Assembly: GCA_946803715.1 (NCBI GenBank)
Contig: CAMPET010000006.1
Location: 196,170-260,169, forward strand
Source of the DNA: Beroe ovata
Taxonomy: Eukaryota > Ctenophora > Nuda > Beroida > Beroidae
DNA: 64,000 bases
Direction of reading: 5' to 3'
The stretch's first letter is position 1; each line of letters starts with the position of its first letter. The notes under the pieces are model-generated. The model did no database searches. It worked only from the letters and a program-made list of their open reading frames with translations, and was not told the DNA's origin. This document shows, in pieces, positions 10,034 to 19,786 of this stretch. Both the position numbers and the translations under genes were made by a program.

Positions 10034-13015
10034 TCAAGACCCCATGACATCAGGCAAACTACCATCAGAATCATCTTGGTTCTTGGATTCGGAACTTAGC
10101 AAATCTGAAGGCAAGATGGTGAGAACAGTCTGATTCGAGTCCGTGGTAGTTTCATTGACCTGAATGATAACGGGAACAACGTCACCAGCCTCTGCACATA
10201 CGCTCTCCTCAAGAATTGTAACTGCTTTCAGGGAGTTCGCTCCTTTCTTAGCATCTTCTGGAACTCTCGGTGTTGCTTTTGGAATGCCTTTCATGAGTGT
10301 CGAAAATATTGGCTGCTTTGTTGGTGACAAAACACTCGGTTTCAGTTCTTGGGACCGGCTTTCAGAAGGCTGTGTCTCAGGCACTGGTTCAGTTGGAGCT
10401 GACGTTTCTGTGACCGATTTCACTTCAACAGTTTGGGGTTCCAAGTTGCACAGCTTCTTGTTTTTATGCTCCTCAGAGTCATTGGCTTCTTCCATTTTCC
10501 GTTTTTGACAAAGGAGATTGTACTGGAGTTCAAATATGTTTGACCTCTTCTGAGATTTTGTGATATCACTCTCCAAAGTATCCTTGAGTTTCTCCTGTGA
10601 ATCGTTGGATTCTAAACTAGGGACATTAGCAGTAAGTGCTTCACAAGCATTGCAGATGAAACTTGATGATTCATATGACCCAGAAGTACAATGAAGATGA
10701 TAATGCCTTTTGCAGAAATCACAAAAAATCTTTTGAATAGAATCGGTTTTGTGACATTTCTTGCAAGGCGTTTCCTCAGTTGTGTTGAGAGCAACAACAT
10801 TTTCAGATGAGTCAGACTTCTTGGGGCTTATTTCAGTCTGAGCAGCCGCTTTGTCTTTTGATTCTTGCTCATCGCTCTTGTAATGATCAGGCTTTTTAAC
10901 AGTCCTACCAAACTTTGTCGACTTGGACTTTGAGACAGTCTCGTCTCTCGCCTCATGCTCTTCGTAAATTCCATTATCTTCAGCCTCAGAAGTCTCCTGA
11001 GCTTCGTGTTCATTCAAGGTGCACGCAGTGCAGAACCATGCCCACTTCTTGTTAACTTTGGGATTCCGCTTTACAGGGGGATCAAGACAGCTGAAATGGA
11101 ACCAGCCCTGGCATTCATCACAGTCCACCATGCTTTCAAGGTTATCAGCACGTTTGCATAGTTGACAGTACTTCAACCCTATCTTTCTGTTGATAACATG
11201 TGATTTGATCTTTATGTTTTGTTTCTGCATGAGGCAGTCTGGTATGTCATAGTCACTTGGCTCAACGATGGAAAGGAACTTCCATATTGCAACGGCTTGC
11301 TTGCGAATCTTTTCATATTTCTTCGATATTTTGGGCACTTGGTTCTGTAACTCGAATATCTCCGCCTGGAGCTTATGTTCTTCCTCTCTTAGATTCAGCA
11401 AGTTCTTGTAGTGATAGTTGTACCTGTAAACAACTTCTTCTCTTTGACTCTGCCTCTGCTCATATTGCTTCGCAAATTCGACTGATACAGCAGGCCTTAC
11501 AAATCTAGGCGTTTTCTCCGAAAAATCGGTTTCCTCAATTATCTTTGCGTGAGTGTCCAATCCAAACAACTCGGCTTTTTTCGTCAACTTATTAAATGCA
11601 CTAACAGAACCGAAAAGAGCTCTAGGGTGCCGTTCAGTCATAATAGCTGGGACAATAACTTCGCTCCTGGCTGCAATGTGTTCTTTCCTTTTCTTTTCTA
11701 ACAGTTGCTTAGTGTGAATTTGAACTTTTTGACTTCGAAATGCCTTCAAATGTTCCTGAAGTAGGCGGTAGTACTTCTTATTGAATCGGGCAAGTTCCTT
11801 ATCGACATGAACTTTGCAATACGCAAAGAAAGGGTTGGTTTTCACATCACTGGAGTTATTCTCCATGAGATATCCCATTTTTTGGGCACATGTTATGTGA
11901 AAGTTAGATTTGCAGAGCCCAGCATCACATTCTACCACGAGACCAGTGAACGCAAATCTTGAATCCTCGCACAGATCACACTTCTTATACCCAAACTTGG
12001 ACGGTGGTATATCAGTTGTGATTATAGGCTCGAGTTTGGTTGTATCATTGAATCCAATGCCATCAGAGTAAAGAGCACACACCATATGAGCAAATTTCCC
12101 GGAGTCTGTATGTTTCATGACTCCCGATTTGTTTGGACAAAGTTCACATTGATGTTCATCTAAATTTGCTACACAGGGCTCACAAAACCATGTTGTATCG
12201 ATTTCATCATTGTCCGGATCTGTGGGTGTAGCACCATAGCAACCCTCATGGACCGTGATACCACAGTTGTCACACTCAATAATGTTATCCTCCTCAGGGC
12301 CCATGAGACAGACACAGCAAATACTTATTTCCAGTGCATCTGATAGTGGTATATTCATGTTCTTACCAGATGATGACTTTATCTTTTTCTCACTTTCGGA
12401 ATCAAAATCTTTCTTCGAAGGCTCCTTCAACGGGACATCAGTCATATCGACATCTTCTTCTTCCCCATCCTCTCCCTTGACCTGCTCAGTGATGTCTTCT
12501 TTCTTAGCGTGCCACTCTTCGTCTTCGGAGCTTGATTCATCACTCATGGCTTTAGCTTGCTCAGCTATCTCATTCTTGAACTGTATGACCTTTATCTGAC
12601 GCTTCCCAGCACCCCGAGGAACGAATAAGAAGGGCATGTCGCTTGCTGATATCTTCACAGGTTCACCTTGCTCTTCTTCATTCTCATTTGATACTTCAAC
12701 CTCTTTAAAACTCATGTCATCATTGGTGGTGTCCAGTTCTTCCTCTGTCACAACATCCTCCTTCTCCCCATCACTCCCTTCAGCCGAGTCATCTGACGTT
12801 TTTCCCTCATCCTGATCATCGTCAGAGTGTTCATCAACGGACATGTCACCGGGTTGTGCCTCCCAGTCATCATCCTGTTCGTCATCCGAATCGTCCTCGC
12901 TATCCACTAGCTTGATCATATTCTGTTTATCCTTAACTGGCTTTATGTTTCGGCGTGGTCTCCGCTGCAGGGCGGGTCTTGTCAGATCAGCATCAGCCGT
13001 CTCAGCATCTGCCAT
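10034..13015 (-). CDS. PHF14: PHD finger protein 14
   Basis: Chromatin reader with several PHD zinc fingers. The coding part is one 993-aa exon from ATG 13013-13015. The frame stays open upstream, with other ATGs at 13120 and 13165, and a branch-point-like TACTAAC ... CCAATAG sits just before 13120, so an upstream exon is possible. I prefer 13015 because the neighbouring paralogue starts at the equivalent place. Domains: acidic N-terminus; PHD1 about 233-281 (CCVCLMGPEEDNIIECDNCG); extended PHD with zinc knuckle about 290-401 (CELCPN ... CDLCEDSRFAFTG ... HITCAQKMG ... FFAYCKVH); a coiled coil about 500-580; PHD about 617-665 (CQLCKRADNLESMVDCDEC); PHD about 751-790 (CKKCHKTDSIQKIFCDFC). This four-finger order is that of PHF14. 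Confidence 0.93.
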   Translation of the reverse strand: MADAETADADLTRPALQRRPRRNIKPVKDKQNMIKLVDSEDDSDDEQDDDWEAQPGDMSVDEHSDDDQDEGKTSDDSAEGSDGEKEDVVTEEELDTTNDDMSFKEVEVSNENEEEQGEPVKISASDMPFLFVPRGAGKRQIKVIQFKNEIAEQAKAMSDESSSEDEEWHAKKEDITEQVKGEDGEEEDVDMTDVPLKEPSKKDFDSESEKKIKSSSGKNMNIPLSDALEISICCVCLMGPEEDNIIECDNCGITVHEGCYGATPTDPDNDEIDTTWFCEPCVANLDEHQCELCPNKSGVMKHTDSGKFAHMVCALYSDGIGFNDTTKLEPIITTDIPPSKFGYKKCDLCEDSRFAFTGLVVECDAGLCKSNFHITCAQKMGYLMENNSSDVKTNPFFAYCKVHVDKELARFNKKYYRLLQEHLKAFRSQKVQIHTKQLLEKKRKEHIAARSEVIVPAIMTERHPRALFGSVSAFNKLTKKAELFGLDTHAKIIEETDFSEKTPRFVRPAVSVEFAKQYEQRQSQREEVVYRYNYHYKNLLNLREEEHKLQAEIFELQNQVPKISKKYEKIRKQAVAIWKFLSIVEPSDYDIPDCLMQKQNIKIKSHVINRKIGLKYCQLCKRADNLESMVDCDECQGWFHFSCLDPPVKRNPKVNKKWAWFCTACTLNEHEAQETSEAEDNGIYEEHEARDETVSKSKSTKFGRTVKKPDHYKSDEQESKDKAAAQTEISPKKSDSSENVVALNTTEETPCKKCHKTDSIQKIFCDFCKRHYHLHCTSGSYESSSFICNACEALTANVPSLESNDSQEKLKDTLESDITKSQKRSNIFELQYNLLCQKRKMEEANDSEEHKNKKLCNLEPQTVEVKSVTETSAPTEPVPETQPSESRSQELKPSVLSPTKQPIFSTLMKGIPKATPRVPEDAKKGANSLKAVTILEESVCAEAGDVVPVIIQVNETTTDSNQTVLTILPSDLLSSESKNQDDSDGSLPDVMGS

Positions 13016-13575
13016 CACCACTTCACATTTTCCAGGATCACTATCTTTGAGGTCAGCTTTACAATCTTTCAGCACCTGTTTATCTTCTTGGTCTTCTGAC
13101 GTGTCTTTACTCAGGTGCATGCCTATTGGGTTAGTACCAGTCAGTAGAATCATCGCAGATGACATCAAAGTATGGTAAATAGGCAGTGTAAGGTAAATAG
13201 GCACGTGAGATTCATTGATACAGTATGGTACTGAACTTAAAAGCTAAAATTTATTAACCATCAATACCAACGAATATTAACATGAAATTGAAATCAAATT
13301 TATTTTAGTTGATCTTTAAATTAAATTGTTAAGATTAAAAAGTTTCATGCACAAATATCTGATATAATAGGATGAAATTACAACAATTTGGTTATGCTAT
13401 CCTGACTTTCAAACGAAAAATCAGTAGCAAAAATAACAATTTGCTACAAAAATGGCTCTTCAAGTCAATTCGAAACTCGAAACAAGGTCATGTGCATACT
13501 CTACTATAAAGCATTCCACTAGTGGCCACTATGTAGGTAACAATGGATAAAAGAAATAAAATACTCGACTTGTAT
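13016..13575. other. Interval between PHF14 and the PHF14-like gene
   Basis: AT-rich, about 560 bp. No further gene seen beyond the possible upstream PHF14 extension (13016-13204). Confidence 0.5.
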
Positions 13576-14347
13576 CTAACTTTGATTTTCAGAATTCTCA
13601 TTGAAGATATGTCCCATAACTTCCTTGTATTTCTTGTAGGCTCGCTTTTTGTCCTTGTGAGATAGGTGAATGAGGTGGGAAGTCACCATCTGCCCAGCTT
13701 GTATTGCCAAGCTACGGAAAGTCCCGGTTTGTGCCACTTGGCCGTCACAATGCTCGTTCTGCTGATTTTCCAACAACAACTTCAGAATTTCAGCATTTTT
13801 CTCAGTGATACTAGCCAATGAAGACATCACATCATCTGAAGAAATTAAACACTAGAGGATGAAAATGAATTAGGAAAGATATCATGATATTCTCAATTGT
13901 AGAAATTACAAAACGATACTCACCAATTTTCCTTCTCTTCGCTTTCTGGTTCAGCCTCAGGGTTTTTCTTCGAATCTTTGCATCTTTTTCACGACGGACC
14001 CTTTTCTTGATGTCTGGAAGAAGAAAAAGGTTCAAAATCGCCCAATTGACTTCATTGATTATCAAAGGAATTGAAACTGAATTGAAATATTGATGGAACT
14101 TACTTCCAGTTCCGTTTGGAGGTCTGTCTAAATTGTCACAGACTTGCTCATCAGAGGTATCAGAAAGAACACTCTTGCCCTCTTCCCAGTCCACGTCATC
14201 TTCATCGGTTTCTGTTTCACTCTCCACCAACTTGACCATCAGATCATCCTCCTTAGCAGGAGTGGGGTTCCTCTGTGATCTCCTCAATAGTGGAGCTGTC
14301 GTGGGGTTTGATTCCTCTAGATGACTTTCCTCAAAACTGTCACTCAT
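13576..14347 (-). CDS. Short protein with a PHF14-like N-terminus (tandem partial paralogue)
   Basis: Three phase-consistent exons: 14104-14347, 13924-14013, 13576-13835; 197 aa with stop. The first exon resembles the N-terminus of the adjacent PHF14: LLRRSQRNPTPAK/MVKLVESETETDEDDVDWE here against LQRRPRRNIKPVK/MIKLVDSEDDSDDEQDDDWE there. The middle is very basic (KKRVRREKDAKIRRKTLRLN), probably an NLS. The last exon has a leucine-rich helix (ITEKNAEILKLLLENQQNEH) and an RSLAIQAGQMVTSHL ... RAYKKYKEVMGHIF segment that recalls the C-terminal BESS-like helices of MADF/Myb-type factors; I cannot name a domain firmly. No PHD finger is present. Likely nuclear; function unknown. It lies directly upstream of PHF14, same strand. 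Confidence 0.75.
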
Positions 14348-14556
14348 TGCTAGGAAAGAATTCTTTCAATGTGATGTTTTGGTGTGCACATTGTACAATC
14401 ATAATGTTGATCAACAATGAAAAATTCAGGCGGAAAAATTGAAACACGAGCATAATTGTAAAATAAATTACTTAGCTAAAACAGTTAGGTACTCAAATTC
14501 ATGTATGTCAAAACAATCGCGACCCGATGATGATTAATCATTCTACCCTTATATTG

Positions 14557-16724
14557 CTACTCGGGAGCTTTCTGTTTTTTATACTTGAATGATTTCAATG
14601 GATCTGCTTTTCTTTTCGACGCTTGACCTTTGTAATTTCCTACTTTTTTTTGATTGAAATCAATTTTCTTTTTCTTTTTCTTTCCCTGCTTGATGTTTCC
14701 TTTTAGTGCTGATGGAACAAGATAATCAGGTACAGTCGAGAGATGATCTTTTATATCTCTGGTCTTGCCCACTTTGTCATGTCGCAACACCTCCAAGTCT
14801 TTCGGATTTTCTGTAAAGAATGTTTTGAGTTTTTCTGAGTTCATGATTTCTTGCTTTATTTCCTTTCGCCTGCACTCCTGTACAGCAAACTTGGTAACTG
14901 CTCTGTATGCGTCTATACATCTGTACCGGAATCCCTCAATGGATGTGATATTGAAGTTGTATGGTTTAAACTCATCATTTTGATCAGCAGTTTTGTTCAA
15001 ATGAAGCTTTAGTTCTTCGAACTTTTTCTCGTTCTGTGGAGTGAGGAATGTGAGGCTGTATCCTGTATTGAAGGCTCGAGCAGTCCTACCAACACGATGG
15101 ACGTATTGTTCTGAGCTGCTTGGGAAGTCAAAATTAATGATGTTGTCAACACATTGGAAATCAATGCCACGAGATATGTTGTACTCTTTATTTTGATGGT
15201 CATCACTGGCTACCACTATGTCATAAATACCTGAAAATGGATCAGTCTCACGTTTGACATGTAATATTGTAATGACTCAAATAAGGGGGGNATAAACAAA
15301 TGAGTACCTAAATACTATAATGCCTTGGTAAACAGTTTTAGGGTTAAGGAACATGGTCCTGACATGGTTATGAATTACAATAAGTACACAGCATACCTCG
15401 ATTGAATTGATCAATGGCATGAGCTACACAGTTAGATGGAAGCTCAAAATTCAGCACACATGAAGTGATAGAAAACTGCTCTAGGAACAGCTTAACTTGA
15501 TAACATCTGAAAATGAATTGTCATTGCAAGAGTAAGTATTGGGCATACCAAATCTTATTTATTTTACCGATACTCAGCTCACAAACCTGTTTGTATCAGA
15601 AACAAAGAGAAGAGTTTTCCCTCGAATAAGATTTAGTTTGAGGAGAGTATACAGTAAAAGGAATTTGTCTTCCATGCTACATTTCACAATATATTGCTCT
15701 AGCTTGCTTTCCTGAGATATGTCACACGATATAGCATAGGTTGTTATCATTTCGCCATTTGATCGAGACATCATTATTCTTAAACTCACCTCACTTGCTG
15801 AGATATTGAGATTTAACTTCACAGGATTATTCAAATGCAAACATAAAGATTTCACATCATCATTGAGAGTTGCTGACACAAGAATTGTCTGTATGATGGA
15901 GGGGAAGTGTTGTCTGAGTTCTGAGAGGTCTCCTGAATATCCATATGAAAACTGGAGATCTGCCTCATCAATGATCAGTAAAAAAAGATTACTCAAAGAC
16001 AATGAAGCAGATTTTACAGCCATAAGTAAACTAGCAGGAGTGCCAATGATGATATGTGGATCTTGGAATAATTGTGTCTTCATGGACTCTTGATTATTGG
16101 ATGCAGACAGATTCACCTGAAATTATGGTATCTAGTTTCAAATACCCATCAGTTTGAGGTGATTTCACGACAATGCTTAAAGCTTGTTCTTACCACAGAT
16201 ATCTGAGATGTCCACTTTGTCAACAAAGAAAACACTTTAAATGTTTGAGAAGCCAGAGTCTTAGTAGGAACGAGAACAATTACAGAGGCACAAGAAGCAT
16301 CAGGTTTTCTGATGAGCATTTGGAGGGCACAAAGAGCATATGCACCTGTTTTACCTGTTGTAAAATTCAGTACACAGATAATAGGTTGAATTACATTTCA
16401 TAATTGTTACACATTACACAATCCTATAACTATAAAAGATATCTACAATAAGTATAACAAGTAACAAAATACAGCATTTGCAATTCTCATTAATTGAATT
16501 TGATTCAAGTTCAAACCTGATCCAGTTTTTGACTTGCACACAACATCATGTCCTTCGATTACTTGTGGAATCATTACAGCTTGTACAAGGGTTGGTCTGT
16601 TCCATTGGATTTTTGCTATTGCTTTACCTATCCTATCATCCAATGACAGTTCTTTAAAGCTTTTAATCTTCTTACCTACTTTTATTTTTTCGATATGATC
16701 ATTCTCTTCTTTTAACTCAGACAT
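14557..16724 (-). CDS. DDX56: DEAD-box RNA helicase DDX56
   Basis: Nucleolar ATP-dependent RNA helicase of 60S ribosome assembly. Five exons in phase: 16517-16724, 16194-16354, 15587-16116, 15397-15506, 14557-15230; 560 aa (human 547). The start is the MSELKEEN methionine; an upstream in-frame extension has no ATG-based support. Motifs in order: Q-motif region ([18 protein letters not shown]), Walker [39 protein letters not shown] (DEAD), VSATLND (SAT), [38 protein letters not shown]. The tail keeps [18 protein letters not shown] and [11 protein letters not shown], both hallmarks of DDX56, then a Lys-rich nucleolar signal. One undetermined base (15291) lies in intron 4. Confidence 0.97.
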
Positions 16725-16973
16725 TCTGAAATCATTCTTGAAAGAGTTACCACACAAATGTTAAGTTATGATTATGCTTAAAACAGTCAGTATGAATTGA
16801 AATGAAGGATAATTAGATCTGTATAGTATTAGCAGACTTCATATCTGACAATATCTCAATTACTTGTAAACAGATCTTCTGAAATCTTAGGATGACTCAG
16901 GAAGTTATACAGTCATCATAAATATGGAGCTATTTGTTGAGAATGAAGTCAAATAGAAGAAAGTGATGAATTC

Positions 16974-17021
16974 TTTCTGCATCTGTATATTGAATAGGTA
17001 TTCAATATACAGATGCAGAAA
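16974..17021. repeat. Perfect 48-bp palindrome
   Basis: Two 23-bp arms (left 16974-16996, right 16999-17021) are exact reverse complements around a GG spacer. DNA or RNA would fold into a near loopless hairpin. It lies in the gap upstream of DDX56 with no gene overlap. Confidence 0.9.
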
Positions 17022-17129
17022 TATCTTCTCAAATCACAAATGGTCTCATACATATTACATCCATCAATCGAAACTGAGCATTGCTAATCATAAATTAATT
17101 TTAAGAAATCAATCTTGTTAGATTTCGTT

Positions 17130-17410
17130 GTCAGATGCTACCTGTTTCTTGCGCGAAGAACCATCGAAGGCCTGCGCGAGAAATAGGGACAGGTAACATT
17201 CGGCAAACTTTCTATGCTTCTTTTGTCGGTCGCGCGCGTTAGGTGGCTGTAGAGTGTAGCGCTACACTCTACAGCGCTTTTGTTTTGTCTGGCGATGCTT
17301 GGCTTAATGGCTTGGCTCTGCTGACGCGAGCCGCGAGTGCCAGCCTGTCTGATCAGAATAATTTGCGGCGCGCGCGCAATGAAATTGAAATTCTCGACAG
17401 GGGCTATAGC
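17130..17410. mobile_element. Degenerate foldback element, family A/related
   Basis: The GCGCG-rich stretch has pieces shared with 43785-44174, 44206-44820 and 58711-58980: CCTGTTTCTxGCGCG ... CATCGAAGGCC, CTGGCGATGCT ... CCAGCCTGTCTGA, and the right-end signature AAATTCTCGACAGGGGCTAT. It looks like an old, rearranged miniature inverted-repeat element. No coding capacity. Confidence 0.55.
17246..17275. repeat. Perfect 30-bp palindrome
   Basis: GCTGTAGAGTGTAGC followed directly by its exact reverse complement, with no spacer. Located inside the degenerate foldback element. Confidence 0.9.
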
Positions 17411-18430
17411 TATCTAAAATAATATACCAGTATCATCGACAGCCAATTTAAGATGAAATGGCGACAGATATGATAGTCAGTTAGTGTTCCGGCCAGGCCA
17501 CGTTGCGTGACCCAATCTGCGCCGCGCCGCAGAATAGACAGTAGAAAAGGGGGCGCTGTCAACCCTCTAATAGCTGCCAGCTATGCACTTCTCTCTTATT
17601 TCGTCACATCTAAACTTGACTATTGGGTCTTCACTCAGTGCTGAAGGGAAAATTGTCTGTGAAGGGAGATGGACGATTTAAATATCACATCGTGTCAGTT
17701 TTCTAATTCTATGCATCTTTGCCAACTTGAAATTAAAGAGAATGTAATTTCCGATTTCAATCATAATACAAGACAACTTTGCAATTGTTATTATTCATAT
17801 TGGGAATGAATTTATTCCTACCTATAATTCCACTGGAAGGGGTGTGGTTGAGAGTGTGTCCATGTTTCAACCTTCAGCTCACTTTCAGTTACATTTCTCT
17901 CGCTAGAAACTGAAAAAAAATCTGTTAGTTTATGTATATTGCATAATCATTTAACTTTAATAAGGATGATATAAAACTGTCTATAGCAATTGTAATCAGA
18001 ATATCAATAGATACCGATAATAAGACACCGATATAAATGTTTAATTAATGCAAAATCTGATAAAATAAAAACTGAATGACAAGAATTGGAAATTTGCAAT
18101 AAACCGTAGAAATACCAATATAAACATCGTAAAATAATATAAATAACTTCAAACATGCCAGCAGGCACATTGTATTGTAGAACATAAGCGAAACGAAAAC
18201 CATGTTCATGCATGTCCATGATGCAAAAATGTCCATGATGCTAAAATGAATTGACAATCCAATATGATTAAAAATGAAAAACAACTGCAATCATTAAACC
18301 GACCGATTTCGATTGGCGTAATCATTACTGTACACTGTAACTCTGAAAGATGAACCAAAACTCTGATAACATGCATGTCAGAGGACCTGCCTCAACACAA
18401 TCACAACAACAATCTGAGTTCGGGGTGGAA
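17411..18430. other. Gene-poor interval
   Basis: Partly GC-rich then AT-rich sequence between the DDX56 5' side and the next gene's stop. I see no supportable gene. Confidence 0.5.
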
Positions 18431-19786
18431 TCAACTCTGAGACGGAAGCACTGGGTTGTAGTTCCGGAAGACATTCCTCGATGCAAGAACGTGGAATCTG
18501 TTGTTAATAAACAGGAGGTCGATTTCATTGCTCTGAAACTCGTATCCTCCCTCATAGAGACATTTCCCGCATTCCGAAAACACAACACACCGAACTTGGA
18601 GCTTCATTTCCAGTAAGGGGATGTCGGAGAAGTTCCAAACATCATCCACGGACTTTAAGACTTTGCTCTTGTCAAGGACTAGCTGCGTCTTCTTCTTTAG
18701 GGACTTCCTTCCCTTTCGGTAGACATTGGTCAACTGGTTTTCCAACTCTTTCTTCTTCTTCTGGTCACCCGTCGCTTTCTTCTGCTTCACGATGCTATTC
18801 CTCCGAACAGCTACGTAGAAAGCGTAGATCAGTGACGCGTCCTCCTTCTCATAAATCGTGATTACCGATCTCTTCTTCTTGACATCGTTATCAGAGAGCA
18901 GCTTCACGGTTGGTTCCTGTAGGTAGACAGTCATCTTGACAAACAATTGTTCCCCAAACAGCGGTGACAGTTTGGCTAATTGGTTGGCGATATCTACCGA
19001 CACTTTCTCTGGAGTTACGTCCCACAACCGTCCCTTTATCTGTTCACCCACAAAAGACCGGTACCGGTTTTCTGTGATGAGAGAAAAGCGGGCGTTGATG
19101 TCAGATTCCCTCCGACACCTACTGAACAGGCATTCGACAGCGCTCTTGATCTGAGCATAGGGCGTGGTGGTAAAGATCCCCCCGATATACCACTGGTTGT
19201 TGAATGGTCCCTCCACAGTGAGAATTTGGCAAGGTAGTCTCTGATGATCATCTGTACTCGCAGGGGTGAACCTCCCCGAGGAGGATAGGCCACAAGGTTG
19301 AGAACAACTATTCAGAATGGACATAACTGTGTCGAATGATAGCTCTGGGAATGGGCATGGGAATGGTCCGAGGGTCTCCTCTGCCAAGGTTGTATCAACT
19401 GGTGGCATAGACTTGAGGAGCTCTGAGAATGGCGTTGTTGATGGTTCAGGACAGCAGAGGCATCTCCGAGCACAAGTGAATCTCTCTTCAACCAAGCTAG
19501 AAGAGGGCGGGTCGACAGCGGTGGTGGCAGCAGGTGGCTCAGGGGTCTTCTCCTCGATATGGGCTGGGAATGCAGTGGGTGTCTCGGGGTGCTGGCTCCA
19601 CTTGATAGAGAACGGGACCTCCAGTAGATCAGGGTTTTCCTCATAAGTGCTCTGCTCGTCAGTGTACTCCGCAGCATTGTGGTATGGGGAGAATGGACTG
19701 AGTGGAGTGTCGCAAAGTTTGATCCGTTTAGCAGGCTGAGAAACCAAGCAGTCATCGGGATCAAGAATTAGTTTGGGCTGGATCAT
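18431..19786 (-). CDS. Unrecognised intronless protein, 451 aa, probably nuclear
   Basis: Open frame of 451 codons from ATG 19784-19786 (MIQPKLILDPDD); the frame extends upstream without another ATG. Visible features: a short basic motif near the start (AKRIKL, NLS-like), then a long Ser/Pro/Thr-rich acidic region, a Cys cluster (CARRCLCCPEP), an ordered-looking centre (QWYIGGIFTTTPYAQIKSAV, then SAVECLFSRCRRESDINARF), a Lys-rich helix with NLS-like runs (KKKKELENQ ... KGRKSLKKK), and a Cys/hydrophobic C-terminal block ending NYNPVLPSQS. I do not recognise a family. Layout (disordered activator-like N-terminus, folded C-terminus, NLS) would suit a transcription regulator, but this is inference. 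Its length and balanced composition argue that it is real. Confidence 0.72.
   Translation of the reverse strand: MIQPKLILDPDDCLVSQPAKRIKLCDTPLSPFSPYHNAAEYTDEQSTYEENPDLLEVPFSIKWSQHPETPTAFPAHIEEKTPEPPAATTAVDPPSSSLVEERFTCARRCLCCPEPSTTPFSELLKSMPPVDTTLAEETLGPFPCPFPELSFDTVMSILNSCSQPCGLSSSGRFTPASTDDHQRLPCQILTVEGPFNNQWYIGGIFTTTPYAQIKSAVECLFSRCRRESDINARFSLITENRYRSFVGEQIKGRLWDVTPEKVSVDIANQLAKLSPLFGEQLFVKMTVYLQEPTVKLLSDNDVKKKRSVITIYEKEDASLIYAFYVAVRRNSIVKQKKATGDQKKKKELENQLTNVYRKGRKSLKKKTQLVLDKSKVLKSVDDVWNFSDIPLLEMKLQVRCVVFSECGKCLYEGGYEFQSNEIDLLFINNRFHVLASRNVFRNYNPVLPSQS

Noticed and set aside
10034..13204. PHF14 start at the 5' limit of the open frame
   Set aside because: The first codon there is GTG, not ATG, and a branch point plus CAATAG acceptor lies just inside; alignment with the paralogue favours the ATG at 13015.
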